A stretch of DNA of 64,000 bases from Terfezia claveryi (GCA_015179025.1 WHUX01000117.1:1-64000), one strand, 5' to 3'; shown: positions 13,020-25,057, counted from the first letter of the stretch. Program-made: numbers and translations. The notes: a model not told the origin generated them from the sequence alone.

Positions 13020-13716
13020 CAAAATCAGTACGCAAGCCAGGCAAGCCAAGTATGCTAATGGATCACAGTTGCCAGCCCCTAAGTATTAGCCAGGAGATAA
13101 GGTATGGCACTCCAGCCAGCACTTCTAGACAGAACGGCCTTCTCACAAGCTGGATCATAAGTTCTTGGAGCAATATAAGGTATTAGGGAATGTGGGCACT
13201 CATACCTACTAGTTGAAGTTCCTCAAGGATATCAAATGCCACCTAGTTGTCTATATATTAAAAGTTGAGCATGTGGTAGACAACCCCCTTCCAAGACAAA
13301 AGCATTCCCTACCTCCTCCTATAGTGGTCAAGAGTAAAAAGGAGTGGGAGATCAAAGAGGTATTAGTCTCGAGAAAGAAGTATAGTTATCTACAATATAA
13401 GGTTACATGGTTAGGGGATAACGAGGCTACTTAGTAAACTATAGAGGACTTAGAGAATGTACAGGATTTAGTCACCCTATTCCACTAGTAATACTTAAGG
13501 AAGCCTCACCTACTTGAATGATATTGTACCTTTTAAGACTCATATAATGAGCCCCATTCAACTCTTATTCTTATTGTTTTTATTGTTTAGAGTTGGGGTT
13601 CTTGTTTTTTGGAGCTGAGGTTTTGGTTCTTGGTTTTGTTATTATTTATATTAATTTTGCCGGTTGTTATGCCTAAGCCTCTTTGTCACTATAGCTCCAG
13701 CCTAAAGAGGGGATAG
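13020..13716 (+). pseudogene. Gypsy family 2: integrase C-terminus and chromodomain relic
   Basis: Aligns with element D 20830-21483. 13030-13210 corresponds to the integrase C-terminal region up to GTHAYRLRF. 13330-13430 gives the chromodomain EWEIKEVLVSRKKYSY and YKVTWLGDNEAT, followed by a TAG where TGG encodes W in D. A polypurine tract AAAGAGGGGATAG (13704-13716) immediately precedes the LTR. Substitutions against D are mostly C-to-T and G-to-A (for example CCAACGG to CTAATGG). Everything upstream is missing, so this is a 5'-truncated copy. Confidence 0.85.
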
Positions 13717-14251
13717 TGTTATAACTGTGTACTTAGTTGTCTTTGTCTTTGTCATCACTTGCAATTATAGGTGATAGGATATTATTATTGTTGCCTTCAG
13801 CATCACCTACAATACAGGTGATGGGTTAACATTATCTTGCTTAGCTTCTAAGATAGAGATTTTAAAAGGCTTATTGCTTCCATTACCTTGGTCTGGAATT
13901 ATGTATATATAGCTTCTATCTCTCGTACTATTGTTGGATCCCTATCCAATGTCTTGTATCCTAATATAGACCTTACCTCTTTCTATAAAGCTATACTCTC
14001 TTGTACACTCCCTTATCTTACTTTGTCCTATAAATAACTCTGCAGTACAGCTGCCCCTCTCCAATATACATAGTAAATGCCTCTACATATCTCATGCCTC
14101 TTACCCTCTGCCTCTCTTGCCTTTTGCCCTTACCTTCAATCCTAGCCTTCCCCTAGTTATACACGTAGTGTTCCTACATATGTCTTACCCTAGCCCTGCC
14201 CTTACCCCAATGTACCTCCTAGTTGCCTTGTCCCCTAAAGCCCTCGTTACA
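13717..14251 (+). repeat. 3' LTR of Gypsy family 2 (decayed)
   Basis: 535 bp, starts TGTTATAAC and ends CCCTCGTTACA. It follows the chromodomain relic and PPT directly. It keeps two decayed palindromes (CATCACTTGC..., CATCACCTAC...GGTGATG), so it belongs to the element C-type LTR subfamily, not the D/F type. Confidence 0.85.
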
Positions 14252-14889
14252 ATATTATAAGTCCATTTTGAGAGTTAAACTAAAACCTGTCTAACTTTCA
14301 AAAAGGAACCTTTTCTATCCAGTATTTGCCTTATGTGTTCTGAATATTTATATGTACTTAATTGCATAACTCTTTTGTTTATACTCAATTGGGATATTTA
14401 ACAGTTAAACAAAATATTAATATAACCTTTAAAATAAAGAACCAGGTTTTCTATCAAAGGAATCTACTTTTTTCCTTTATATAGTCTTCTTTCTTTACAC
14501 AATAATCTATTTACTAGCTTGTCCTTCTTGTATCTAATTAAACTCTCTATTATCTATATTACAGGTAATACTTAAGACTTCTCTGGCTTTTAGATAGCTC
14601 AAACTATTTTATCCTGCAGAGACTCTAGTTTTACCCAAGTCTTCTATTTCTCTAATCATATATGTATTCTTTTCTATATATATAATACTTTATACCTATA
14701 TAACTTCTATTAAATATATTAGTTATTACTTGTAATGTAGGTAATACTTAGACTAGCCCTTAAGTACTAGTTTAGTTTGATCTTTGAACAGAATCTTACT
14801 TAAGTATTATATTACTATGTCTCAGTTATCTTCTTGGTATTATTATAAATATATATTCCTTATTACTTATAATACAGGTAATACTTAAC
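14252..14889. repeat. AT-rich stretch with three spaced decayed palindromes
   Basis: A motif of the form ATTACYTRTAATRYAGGTAAT followed by ACTTA occurs at about 14547, 14722 and 14856. It looks like a TpA-converted version of the LTR palindrome seen intact at 39151-39174, so the stretch may be pieces of decayed family-2 LTRs. No gene seen. Confidence 0.4.
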
Positions 14890-15602
14890 TGTAATAAATG
14901 GTACTAGGCAGTATTTATTCAGTACCATTTATACAATCTATATCCATAAGCATGGATATTTGTGCATTTTGGTTCTGCTGAGGTAAGATCTCACAAGGGT
15001 AGGGAGATTACTATGTGGGACATTCTCAGAGGAAACAGTAATTAACTGATGTAATCTATCTTATTTGATTTATACTATCTAAGCTATATGATTTTGATCT
15101 GATCAGTATATAGGCTTGCTTACTGCTATATGCTTGCTTCTTAGTTCTTGTAGATTCCAGAGAGAATCCAGTAGCCTATTTATACTCCTCTGAGATTTAA
15201 TGACTAATGAAATAAATAAAATAAAGGGTGGTACACCAGAAGGTAGTATGCTATACAAAAGGGGTCATGTAGCCATAGTAATAAGTTATATGCTCTAAAT
15301 GATAGTCATGTGGCCATAGTAATGAGTCACATGCCCTAAACAATGGTCATATAGCTATAGTAATGAGTTACATGCCTTTAAACAAAGGTCACGCAGCCAT
15401 AATGAGGGTGTCCTTATATGGCAAGTTCCCTAGAATTTCCAATAGCAAATTCCACGTGCTATGGATGCTTATAACACAATAGAATGTGGTTGAAGGCTAG
15501 TCCTTCAACTGATAGGCTTAGTTATATAACATAGTAGTAATATAGGAAATACAAAATGATTTAATCAATTATATAAGCAATAAAACAACGTTCTCCATTA
15601 CA
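14890..15602 (-). repeat. 3' LTR of Gypsy copy B (minus strand)
   Basis: 713 bp. On the minus strand it runs from TGTAATGGAG (15602) to ATTTATTACA (14890). It is homologous to copy A's LTR at 3610-4284 but better preserved. The adjoining 15603-15793 is the internal 3' end of the same element, interrupted at 15793 by element D. Confidence 0.85.
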
Positions 15603-15793
15603 CTTCCCCATATAGAAAGATTTCCTATCCTTACTTCTCTTACTTTGCTATATTGGTTTCTATACGTCCTAAGATTTGATGTATTGTTAATATATTAGTA
15701 TTAACATGAATATCCTTAGTATTTCCTTGACTTATGATTCTATCTCGTTCTTGTTGAATGAGAGCTCAGGTCTTATCTCTGGTTCATGGTCTT
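15603..15793 (-). pseudogene. Gypsy copy B internal 3' end (beyond the nested insertion)
   Basis: The reverse complement matches copy A 3430-3609 (for example ATAGAATCATAAGTCAAGG against ATAGAATTATGAGTCAAGG). It is continuous with 22053 onward once element D and one copy of its GTCTT duplication are removed. That shows copy B was a single element before D inserted. Confidence 0.85.
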
Positions 15794-16363
15794 TGTCACA
15801 ACCGTCCTTTCCTAGCCAGGTTTGAGAGTCAGACGGGATTCCGTCCGACTCTCGTTATTGTTGGTTGATATAGTTGTTATCTCTGTTCCCGAGATAAGGG
15901 GTCTCGGGAACCTTATTCCTTCCGGTGGCCTTGGCCAGGAAGGAAGCCTGTATATATAGCTTGCTCTCTCCGCCCTCTCGTTGGATCCCTATCCAACGTC
16001 TTGTATACCCAATACAGGACCTTGCTTCCCCCAGCGCTTGTGCACCTCCCTTGAGCACATCCTTGTCTCAAACAAACAACTTTGCAGTACAGTTGCCTCC
16101 CTTGACACACGCGGCAACTGCCTCCGCATGTCTCGTGTCTCTTGCCTCTTGCCTCTTGCCTCTTGCCTCTTGCCTCTTGCCTCTTGCCTCTTGCCCTTGC
16201 CCCCGTCTCAGTCTTCCCCTGGTCTCACACGTAGCGTTCCTACGTGTGTCTTACCCTAGCCTTTCCCCCGATCACACACGTAGCGCTCCTACGTGTGCGA
16301 TTGCCCCTTGCCACTTCCCCAGCGTACCCCTTGGTCGCCTTGTCCCCCAGAGCCCTCATTACA
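15794..16363 (+). repeat. Element D 5' LTR
   Basis: 570 bp, TGTCACAACC...CTCATTACA. Near the start is an inverted repeat (GAGAGTCAGACGG at 15824-15836 against CCGTCCGACTCTC at 15841-15853). At 16141-16189 is a (CTTGCCT)7 heptamer array. Two hairpins CACACGTAGCG..CCTACGTGTG lie at about 16217-16239 and 16273-16297. TATATATAGC at about 15950 is a TATA-box candidate. Confidence 0.95.
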
Positions 16364-16394
16364 TTACGTTGGATCTTTCAGACCAACCGGTACG

Positions 16395-17516
16395 ATGTCC
16401 GCGAACATTCCACTACCCACCTATAGATTCGCAGCCTGGAGGGCGACTCCGATCCCATCAGACCCAACAGAACTATCAGCATACCGACGAACTGTGATCG
16501 AGATATTCACAGATACTTATGCCATCGGCGAGCAACAAGGAGTGGACCTTCAGAAAGCCGAAAGGCGAATCCGAGAAGCTGAAGATGAAATAACCCTCCT
16601 CCGAGAAGATGCAGCAGAGGACAGGATAACCATCCGGAGACTGACTCGCACTTTGGACCTGACCGATGGTCCAAAAACCCAGAAAACACAAGACCTACCC
16701 ACCCCGCCCAAGTTTAATGGGGACCGGGGCCGGCTACGAGCATGGAAAAACTCTGTGCAGATAAAACTCTCTGGGAACTCGGCGAAGTTCCCCACTGTCC
16801 ACCACCAGCTCTCTACGTCTATGGCCTACTGGAGGGTAAGGCCATGGACCAGGTACAGCCTTTCGTCAAGGCCACGGGGATTGATCTGGTAGACATCCCA
16901 GCACTAATGGCAATCCTGGACCGAGCCTTTGGAGACCCGGATCCTAAAGGAACCGCCACCAGGGCCCTGCGAGACCTCAAGCAAAAACACAATGAACTGT
17001 CAGCCTATGTCACTGAGTTCTCTAGGCTAGCAGCAGAGCTCAATTGGAATGACGAAGCCAAGCTCGATCAGTTCAAAGACGGGCTTACCTTCGAGCTGAA
17101 AAAGGCTCTGGTTTACTACCCACCGACCAAGACCCTGGAGGGACTTATTGAACAAGCTAGCTGGGTGGAACAGCAGACAGCGGCACTCAGAGCCCCCCAA
17201 AAGACACTCCCGACCTCGACTCCCCGTACACCATTTCTGACAGCACGCACCCAACAACAACAACCCACACCAGTCAACAAGCCTGCACACCCCTCCCTGG
17301 TAGCGGGTAGGGGCTGCCCCCATGAACCTGTCAGCAGGTAGACCTCGTCTTACCCAGGAGGAAAGGGACCGTCGCCGCACTCAGGGTTTGTGCATTGCAT
17401 GCGGAAAGGGGGACCATTTTATCGCGGCATGTCCCCTCCGCAAGAATCGCTCCCTGGCCATACATGCAGTGTCCGAGACCCTAGAGGAGTCGGGAAAAGC
17501 GGAGTCCCTTGCCTAG
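16395..17516 (+). pseudogene. Element D gag (capsid and zinc knuckle), frameshifted
   Basis: Starts MSANIPLPTYRF. The first frame carries a coiled-coil-like Glu/Arg-rich segment and PTPPKFNGDRGRLRAWKNS, the usual Ty3 gag capsid start. It shifts frame near 16795-16805 into VYGLLEGKAMDQVQPF through LDRAFGDPDP and ELSAYVTEFSRLAAEL. It shifts again near 17310 into a frame with one CCHC knuckle, CIACGKGDHFIAAC. The stop is at 17514-17516. Gag would package the RNA; as read it cannot be made in one piece. Element C carries the homologous gag (minus strand, 44267-43095), which supports these joins. Confidence 0.85.
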
Positions 17517-19650
17517 TTGCTGACACTAGCAAGGGACCTATCATGGGTCATTTATCTTTGTCTGCGTTTTCCTTGCCTGTATCTATGTCTGTTGATGAAT
17601 CTCGCTTGTTTGGCGAGCATTTTGTAGTACCAATAACTGTTAAATTCAATAGTAAAACAGTGGTAACATCAGCTCTCATAGATTGTGGTGCTTCGGGGAT
17701 AGCCTTCATTGATCAGACCTTCGTCAGTAAAAACTCCATACCAACCTCCAAGCTAAAGACCCCCCGCCTTCTTGATGTCATTGACGGCCGCCCTATCTCT
17801 TCTGGGGCTATTACCCATCTCGCGTGTCTGCCCAGTGCCATTGGAGACCATTCGGAGGACCTCCCAATATTCGTGACCAAACTAAAATATCTAATTGTCC
17901 TTGGGATCCCCTGGCTCAGAATGCACGATGTGTCAGTCAGCTTCGGCTCTTACACCTTGCAATTCAACAGCCATTATTGCAGAACAAACTGTGGAGGTCC
18001 AAAAATCACCGTTATGGGGCTATGTGCATTACCAACCCCGATAATCCACCCAACCCAGGTGGTACACCAGCCTGCGCACATCAATGCTGCTCACTGCCCT
18101 GCTCCCCCTGTTCCCCCCGTTCCCCCTACTCCCCCTGTTCAACCTCCCCCAAAGCCCCTGAATATTAGCTTTATTGGGGCAGGGGCTTTCGCTTACCTTA
18201 CAAGGAGACATAAGCTGAAGGCGCATGCCCTTTCCATACATGAGGTGAACCTGGAAATCAACAAGATGCGACCTAAGGAGGAGTGGAAGGCCATGGTCCC
18301 GGAGGAATACCACGAGTTTATTGATCTGTTCTCGGAAAAAGCCGCGGAGAAGCTGGCGCCCCACCGACCATATGACCACACAATTCCGCTGGTAGAGGGT
18401 AAGACCCCCCCCTATGGGCCCCTCTACGGAATGTCCCGGGTGGAGCTGGAGGCCCTGAAGAAATACTTGGAGGAAAACCTCAACAAGAGCTTCATTCGCC
18501 ATAGCTCTTCACCAGCGGGTGCCCCAGTGCTTTTCGTGAAGGAATCGGACGGCTCTCTCCGGTTGTGTGTCGATTACCGGGGCCTAAACGAGATAATGGT
18601 CAAAAACAGTTACCCCCTACCCCTAATCCAGGAGACATTAGCCAGGCTCTCCAAGGCCAAATAGTTCACCAAACTGGATTTAAGAGGGGCTTACAACCTG
18701 GTACGGATTGCAGAGGGGGAGGAGTGGAAAACTGCCTTCCGAACACGATATGGCCATTTTGAGTATAATGTGATGCCCTTTGGACTAACCAATGCCCCTG
18801 CCTCCTTCCAGCACTTCATCAATGACACCTTGCGGGACTTCCTCGATGTGTTCTGCACAGCCTACCTGGACGATATCCTCATATACTTGGACTCCCTAGC
18901 GGAACACAAAATCCATGTGAGGCAGGTGTTAGAGAAGCTGGAGAAGGCCGGATTATACCTGAAACCGGAGAAATGCGAGTTTCATGTGCAGGAGGTCAAG
19001 TATCTGGGGTTAATCATCACCACCGAAGGTATCAGGATGGACCCTGCCAAGGTTACCGCTATCCAGGAATGGCAAATCCCAGCGAATCTCAAGGATGTCC
19101 AGGCATTCCTGAGGTTCCCAACTTTTACCGGCGCTTTATCCTGGGATATTCGAAGATCGTAGCCCCCCTCACCGCCCTGACCAAAAAAGACCGGCGCTTC
19201 GACTGGAATCCAGAAGCCCAATCTGCCTTCCAGAACCTCAAGGAAGCCTTCTGCTCAGCACCGATCCTGGCCCATTTCGACCCAGACAGCGAATGTATCG
19301 TGGAAACTGATGCCTCCGACTATGTCTCCGCGGGGATATTGTCTCAGTATGTCGATGGAGTCCTTCACCCAGTGGCCTATTTCTCCAAAAAGCACTCTCC
19401 GGCGGAGTGTAATTACGAAATCTATGATAAGGAATTAATGGCCATTGTGCGAGCATTCGAGGAATGGAGTCCACACCTGGAATCGGCAAAGGGGGTTATC
19501 GAGGTCCTCTCTGACCATAAGAACCTAGAGTACTTCACAACCACCAAATTGCTAAATCGCCGACAGGCTAGGTGGTCGGAATTCCTCTCTCGGTTTAACT
19601 TCAAGATAAGGTATCGGCCGGGGAAGGCTGGGGTAAGCCGGATGCACTGA
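17517..19650 (+). pseudogene. Element D pol: protease, reverse transcriptase, RNase H (broken)
   Basis: The first open part (17390-18664) has an aspartic-protease motif ALIDCGASG with Cys where Ser or Thr is usual, a Pro-rich spacer, then the RT start ([31 protein letters not shown]). A TAG at 18662-18664 replaces the Trp codon of [11 protein letters not shown]. The next part (18665-19162) carries the RT palm with [11 protein letters not shown] and the catalytic YLDDIL. A frameshift near 19115-19125 leads into RNase H (18973-19650 frame): [27 protein letters not shown]. Element C confirms the uninterrupted order. Confidence 0.9.
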
Positions 19651-19758
19651 CCAGGAGATCAGGAGATCTCCCTAAAGGGGGGGATGAAAGGCTGAAGTAC
19701 CAGAATCAGGTGGTACTGAAACCTGAAAATCTCGACCTGGCAGCCAATACCCTTGCGG

Positions 19759-19848
19759 AAGCTGAGGCTGAGGCTGATGCGGAAGCTGAAGCTGAGGCTG
19801 AGGCTGATGCGGAAGCTGAGGCTGAGGCTGATGCGGAAGCTGAGGCTG
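19759..19848 (+). repeat. Ala/Glu/Asp-coding minisatellite between RNase H and integrase
   Basis: Repeats of GCTGAGGCTGAGGCTGAT and GCGGAAGCTGAG coding for (EA)n and DA units in the pol linker. Element C has a shorter, diverged version at about 40855-40925. Other-strand and other-frame ORFs here (Ser-Ala runs) are shadows. Confidence 0.8.
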
Positions 19849-19957
19849 ACCTCCGACAACTAGTGAGACAGGCATATGAGGACGACCCCCTGGCCAAGGA
19901 AATTATCACCGCAGTGGATTCTGGCCAGCGCCGCCACCCCAAGATCTCCCTAGCCGA

Positions 19958-21307
19958 GTGTACCGTCCAGGAAGGCCTCCTCTACCACCTCAACGGCTGT
20001 ATGTGCCAGAAGGGGAGCTGCGCCTTCGATTGATCAAGGAACACCATGACAGCCTGGTTGCAGGTCACCCTGGAGTGGCCAAAACGTTAGAGCTTCTGGC
20101 CAGGGAATACACATGGATTGACCAACGGAAGGACGTGGAGCGGTACGTACGGAACTGCCACGTTTGCAAGCATGCTAAGCCTGTCCGCCACGCTCCTTAT
20201 GGGACCCTGAAGCCCCTGGAGATCCCAGACCAGCCTTGGCAACACCTAACCATGGACTTTGTGACTGGGTTGCCGGAGGATTCGGGGTTTAACGCTATTC
20301 TTATGGTAGTAGACCGATTGACCAAAATGAGGCATGTTATACCTTGCCATGATACCTGTTCTGCCCGGGACCTCGCCGACCTCTACCTCAACCACGTATT
20401 CCACTACCATGGTCTCCCCAAGTCTGTCGTCTCAGACCGCGGCCCCCAATTCGTCTCGAACTTCTGGAAGGTATTCTGCGAGCTTCTGGGAATCAACGTA
20501 CACCTCTCCACGGCGTATACCCCCAAACAGATGGTCAGTCCGAGCGAATGAATGCAATCATGGAGCAGTACCTGAGAGCATACGTCAATTACCAGCAAAA
20601 CAACCGGGTTTCGCTGCTGGCAACCTGTGAGTTCGCCGCTAACAACCATTTCTCGGAGTCTCTGAAAACCTCCCCGTTCCTGGCCAATTATGGCTGGCAC
20701 CCTCGTTTCGTGGACTCTCTAGCACCTTTGCACAAGGCCAGGGAGAACACCCCAGCTAAGGAGTTCGCCATGGAGATTGCTGAGTTGCACTCCACCCTAA
20801 AGCCGAACTGGTATATGCTCAAGCTAGGCAAGCGGAGTATGCCAACGGATCACGGTTGCCAGCCCCAAGGTACCAGCCTGGAGACAAGGTATGGCTTTCT
20901 AGCAGACACTTCCGGACAGAACGGCCCTCCCGGAAGCTGGATCAAAGTTTCTAGGTCCCTATGAGGTGTTAGCGGCTGTGGGCACTCATGCTTACCGACT
21001 GAGGTTTCCCAGGGAGATCAAGCGCCATCCGGTCGTTCATGTCTCGGAGATCGAGCCAGCTGCCGATGATCCCCTTCCAGGGCAAAAGCACCCCCCCCCT
21101 CCTTCCGTGGTGATTGCAGGTGAAGAGGAGTGGGAGGTTGAGGAGGTACTGGACTCCAGGAAGCGCTATGGACGAGTTCAGTACAAGGTCAAATGGTTAG
21201 GGGACGAGGAGACCACCTGGCAACCAGCAGAGGATCTGGAAAACGCCCCTGACCTGGTCACCCTATTCCACCAGCGTTACCCTCTCAAGCCTCGCCCAGC
21301 TGAATGA
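19958..21307 (+). pseudogene. Element D integrase and chromodomain (frameshifted)
   Basis: The H2C2 zinc-binding start is GELRLRLIKEHHDSLVAGHPG followed by CHVCKHAKP. The DDE core shows MDFVTGLP, VVDRLTKMRH and SDRGPQFVSNFW. A frameshift near 20520 disrupts [13 protein letters not shown]. The next frame (20548-20964) covers the C-terminal region, then another frameshift near 20810-20960. 20966-21307 is open and holds the chromodomain EEEWEVEEVLDSRKRY, VQYKVKWLGDEETTW. The chromodomain may direct integration to particular chromatin marks (family knowledge). Confidence 0.9.
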
Positions 21308-21483
21308 TATTTTTGTCTTGTCTTCGTTGATTTGGAGTTGGAATTATGATTGTTGTTTCTGTTGTTGTCAGGTTGTCCGGCGTTGGGGTTGTGTTATGGG
21401 TTATTGGTTATTCGCCTGTCTTGTTTGTTTGTTTTTTCGCCTTGCCTTGCGTCGCTGGGGCTCCGAGCCTAAAGGGGGGATAG

Positions 21484-22052
21484 TGTCACAACCGTCCTTT
21501 CCTAGCCAGGTTTGAGAGTCAGACGGATTCCGTCCGACTCTCGTTATTGTTGGTTGATATCGTTGTTATCTCTGTTCCCGAGATAAGGGGTCTCGGGAAC
21601 CTTATTCCTTCCGGTGGCCTTGGCCAGGAAGGAAGCCTGTATATATAGCTTGCTCTCTCCGCCCTCTCGTTGGATCCCCATCCAACATCTTGTATACCCA
21701 ATACAGGACCTTGCTTCCCCCAGCGCTTGTGCACCTCCCTTGTGCACATCCTTGTCTCGAACAAACAACTCTGCAGTACAGCTGCCTCCCTTGACACACG
21801 CGGCAACTGCCTCCGCGTGTCTCGTGTCTCTTACCTCTTGCCTCTTGCCTCTTGCCTCTTGCCTCTTGCCTCTTGCCTCTTGCCCTTGCCCCCGTCTTAG
21901 TCTTCCCCTGGTCTCACACGTAGCGTTCCTACGTGTGTCTTACCCTAGCCTTTCCCCCGATCACACACGTAGCGCTCCTACGTGTGCGATTGCCCCTTGC
22001 CACTTCCCCGGCGTACCCCTTGGTCGCCTTGTCCCCCAGAGCCCTCGTTACA
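21484..22052 (+). repeat. Element D 3' LTR
   Basis: 569 bp, TGTCACAACC...CTCGTTACA. Near-identical to 15794-16363, with about a dozen differences including one indel in the start hairpin. Confidence 0.95.
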
Positions 22053-25000
22053 GTCTTTGTTTTCCTTTGTTTATTCAATGTCCCTTGAATATATCTTCTA
22101 TACTTCCGGTCATCTAGAGGTCTTGGACAATTTCAGTAGTAATATCTTTGGCGTTTACCCAGAAATTATATTTAGGATGGCATCTAAGCTATCTGACCTT
22201 ATATTGTCTTTCTCTAGTTCGAGGAACTATTTTGAATTCTAATACATTTTCAACTTCATGATGATTATCTTGAATTGGTCCCGGTTCCTGAGATTGTCTT
22301 TGAGGGAACTGGATAGGATCATTTTCATAATAGGGTTTGAGTTTGCTGATATAAAAAGGATTATATGTGAGGTAGAGGTCAAGTTAACTAGATATGTCTA
22401 GGCTATAGTTATTGCGTTTCCTATTACTAGAAACAATAAGAAATGGGCCTAGCCAATTTAGTTTGAGTTTGGGGAAGACATTTGATAGGTTGACATTTTC
22501 TAAGGAAAGCATAACTTGTTGTCTGACTGAAAATCTGGTTGTATTGGGTAATCATTTGTTTGCTTGAGATGCTTTTGTCTTCTTGGTGTCAAATAGGTTT
22601 TTAGATATTACTTCATGACATTCGTTCATTAGTACATATGCATTAATAGAGTATGGAAGTATCAATACATTAAGATATACATGAAATTCAAACAGTATGG
22701 AAAAGAGGCTATTCTATCAATCAGTATTATACCTAGAGTTAAGTTTTAACTATATCTCTAGTAGTTTCTGTAGTCAATCAAATCCTTCAATTTTACAGGC
22801 TCTTGCTACTTGCAGAATTTCTTTGTTTACAATTTCTAATTATTTATCTGCATGTGGATGATATGTAGTGAATGGTTCCAACTTGATTCTTTAATTCCTA
22901 GCCCAATCTTGTAAGTATATTGATATAAAAAGAGTGTTATAGTCAAAAACAATACAAAAAGGGTATCCCATAGTCGGGACTACATGAGCATCAAAAGTAG
23001 CAGTACATTGTTCTGCTGTAAAATTATCTGAGACAGGAATAAGAAACTTGAATCCTGATTGTCTATCGACAATCATTCAAAGTTATGAAATACAAACTAC
23101 ATAATCTTCTTTAACAGGAATATTCGAGTACAAAATTGAACACTTAGTAAACACAAGTGCTAACTTAAGAAAATCCATCGATATGTCTGTCTATAGCCTG
23201 CTAGGTACATGTAATAGAGTTATGAGTACAAGTGGTACCTTGTTGGAATACTTTGTCCATTGACAAGTATCCGAACAACTTCTGATATAGTCCTTAGTTG
23301 GTTCTGCAAAGGACTGGTAATCATATCGGTCAGTAAGATATTTTATTATTTTTTCAATACCATTATAAGAGCTTGCTTTATATGTATTTTTAATAACTAA
23401 TTTGAGATAGTTCTTACCTTCAATATTAAAGGTAGAAGGCAACACTAATCTCTATTTTCCTTATTGGTTTTTGACATACAAAAATCCATCTTTTCTTCTA
23501 TGATCCTTACGGTTCATAAACGTATCATAGTAGTTCTTCCAAATAGGATTTACTGTCATACATGATTGATATACGGCTTTCATACCTGTATCTTGGTCTA
23601 GCCAATATGTGATGAAGTAGTCCTTATCATCTTCCCATCCATCACTGATGTGTTTCTCTTCAATAAGTATATTGAGCATTGGTTCAATCCTTTGATTAAA
23701 GTCATTGATGGTAGGTTTCTTCTCCTTGTATATAGAAGCATTATATCCTAAAAACTTATAGAAATCACAATACTGTCTGTAGGTCCTGGTGTCTTGAATG
23801 AAAGAGGGTGCCGGGTCTTCATCATTAGCTACTCATGTTTTGGAAGGAGTGGTAACAGTGGTAGTATTGATTGAAATTGCATTGCTGCTGCTAGCGGTTG
23901 CAGCTAGTTATTAAGGTGCATTCCATAGTTGTTGAGGGGCAACAGGAGTATTCATGATCTCCTGTTCTATTTGTCGGGTGCTCATTTGTTCAGTAGGGGT
24001 ACTGAACTGAATACTGGGTTAGAGAGAGGGGTATATCAACTTGTCTGTATTCCATCTCTTTGCCTATTCCTTGATTTCATGGATAGCTTCTTCACAGCTG
24101 AGAGCTTTTGGAGGTGGATATACTGGCATTTATTGTACTAGTGCTAGTTTCTTTTGAGACTTATTTGCAGATATGAGATATACAATAAGAAATATAAGGA
24201 ATTCTTTCTCCTTCTTAAGAACTAAGGCTGACAAGTCACAGTTCAAACTACCATGTCCGTAGTAGTTGCAAATTGCGCATGTTTCAATGGTGAACATATG
24301 GTTGTTCATGGTGTGGGAGCTGCTATGAGTTGGACAGTAGAAATCTTGATAAGAGGACCAATGTATCCTTTTATATTGTGGCCAATTACTATGAGCTAGG
24401 TCAATGGCAATTTCTTTTACTTTTTTGAGAGTGAGGGTGTTTTATTGTGCATTTTCAGAAGAAGGAGGCCTATATCTCAGTCCAAGAACTGTTAAAGGTT
24501 TGTTCTTATTTATTTTAGGTACACAATCATACCCACTGAAAACTTCTTCTGGTATGGTAGATAGAGTCTCATCATCTGAGGACTCTTCTTTCTTCATCAT
24601 GTTATATTCGCTTTCTTCGTCCTGGATACCCTCGAAGTATGGACAGAAGATATGGTGTCCAAGTTCTTTGGCTCTTCTATGACATTTGTTAAAGTCACAG
24701 TCAATATGCTTGAAATTGAAAGCTCCGCGAGAAACTATATCATTCTGAGTGGAGGTTTTTGGTAAGTGGAAAGTTCTTACAGTGTTGGTAGAGATGTTCC
24801 AGTTGTAGGTATAGTTGGGAGGATCGATGCTGTTGGAAATATAATTATCCTCAGTAGTGGGAGTGTCCAAGTATATATGCTTTCTTAATAAAGCGTCTGC
24901 TATCAGATTTTCCTTTCCTATAGTGTACTATATGTCTGTATCAAATTCCATTAGATAATATTGCCATTGCCTCAATCTTTGACTTACAGGTGTTTGAGTA

Positions 25001-25057
25001 TAGAAGGTTACTAATGGTTTCTAGTCAGTAAGGATAGTGAACTTATGACCTCTTAAT
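22053..25057 (-). pseudogene. Gypsy copy B internal region (minus strand): RNase H end, zinc-knuckle linker, integrase, chromodomain
   Basis: Same family as copy A, less decayed. Reading the minus strand from 25057: RNase H (GHKFTILTD), ENLIADALLRK, then a linker of more than 300 residues before the integrase. The linker includes an open 142-residue part (24870-24442) and two zinc-knuckle motifs, CAICNYYGHGSLNC (about 24280-24230) and a damaged one, CDFYKFLGYNAS (about 23770-23735). The integrase shows YIRSCSDTCQWTKYS, IVDRQSGFKFLIPV, YPFCIVFDYNTLF and TTYHPHAD. It ends with a chromodomain relic (HEVENVLEFKIV, about 22280-22240). Stops are mostly TAG/TAA at expected Gln or Trp codons. The 5' part is missing at 25057. 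Confidence 0.85.

Larger units (their letters stand above)
15794..22052 (+). mobile_element. Ty3/Gypsy chromodomain retrotransposon, element D (family 2), 6,259 bp
   Basis: Complete structure: 5' LTR 15794-16363, TGGATC-type primer-binding candidate about 6 nt inside, gag, protease, RT, RNase H, integrase, chromodomain, polypurine tract AAAGGGGGGATAG (21471-21483), and 3' LTR 21484-22052. Target duplication GTCTT occurs at 15789-15793 and 22053-22057. It is inserted in copy B. The reading frames are broken by several frameshifts and one TAG, so it is no longer autonomous. The two LTRs differ at roughly a dozen positions by eye (about 2 percent). Confidence 0.95.

Noticed and set aside
16141..16196. 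CTTGCCT heptamer array as a telomere-like repeat
   Set aside because: It is an internal LTR microsatellite present in both LTRs of element D.
19659..19942. Ser-Ala and Ser-Leu repeat proteins opposite element D
   Set aside because: Antisense shadows of the Ala/Glu minisatellite within pol.
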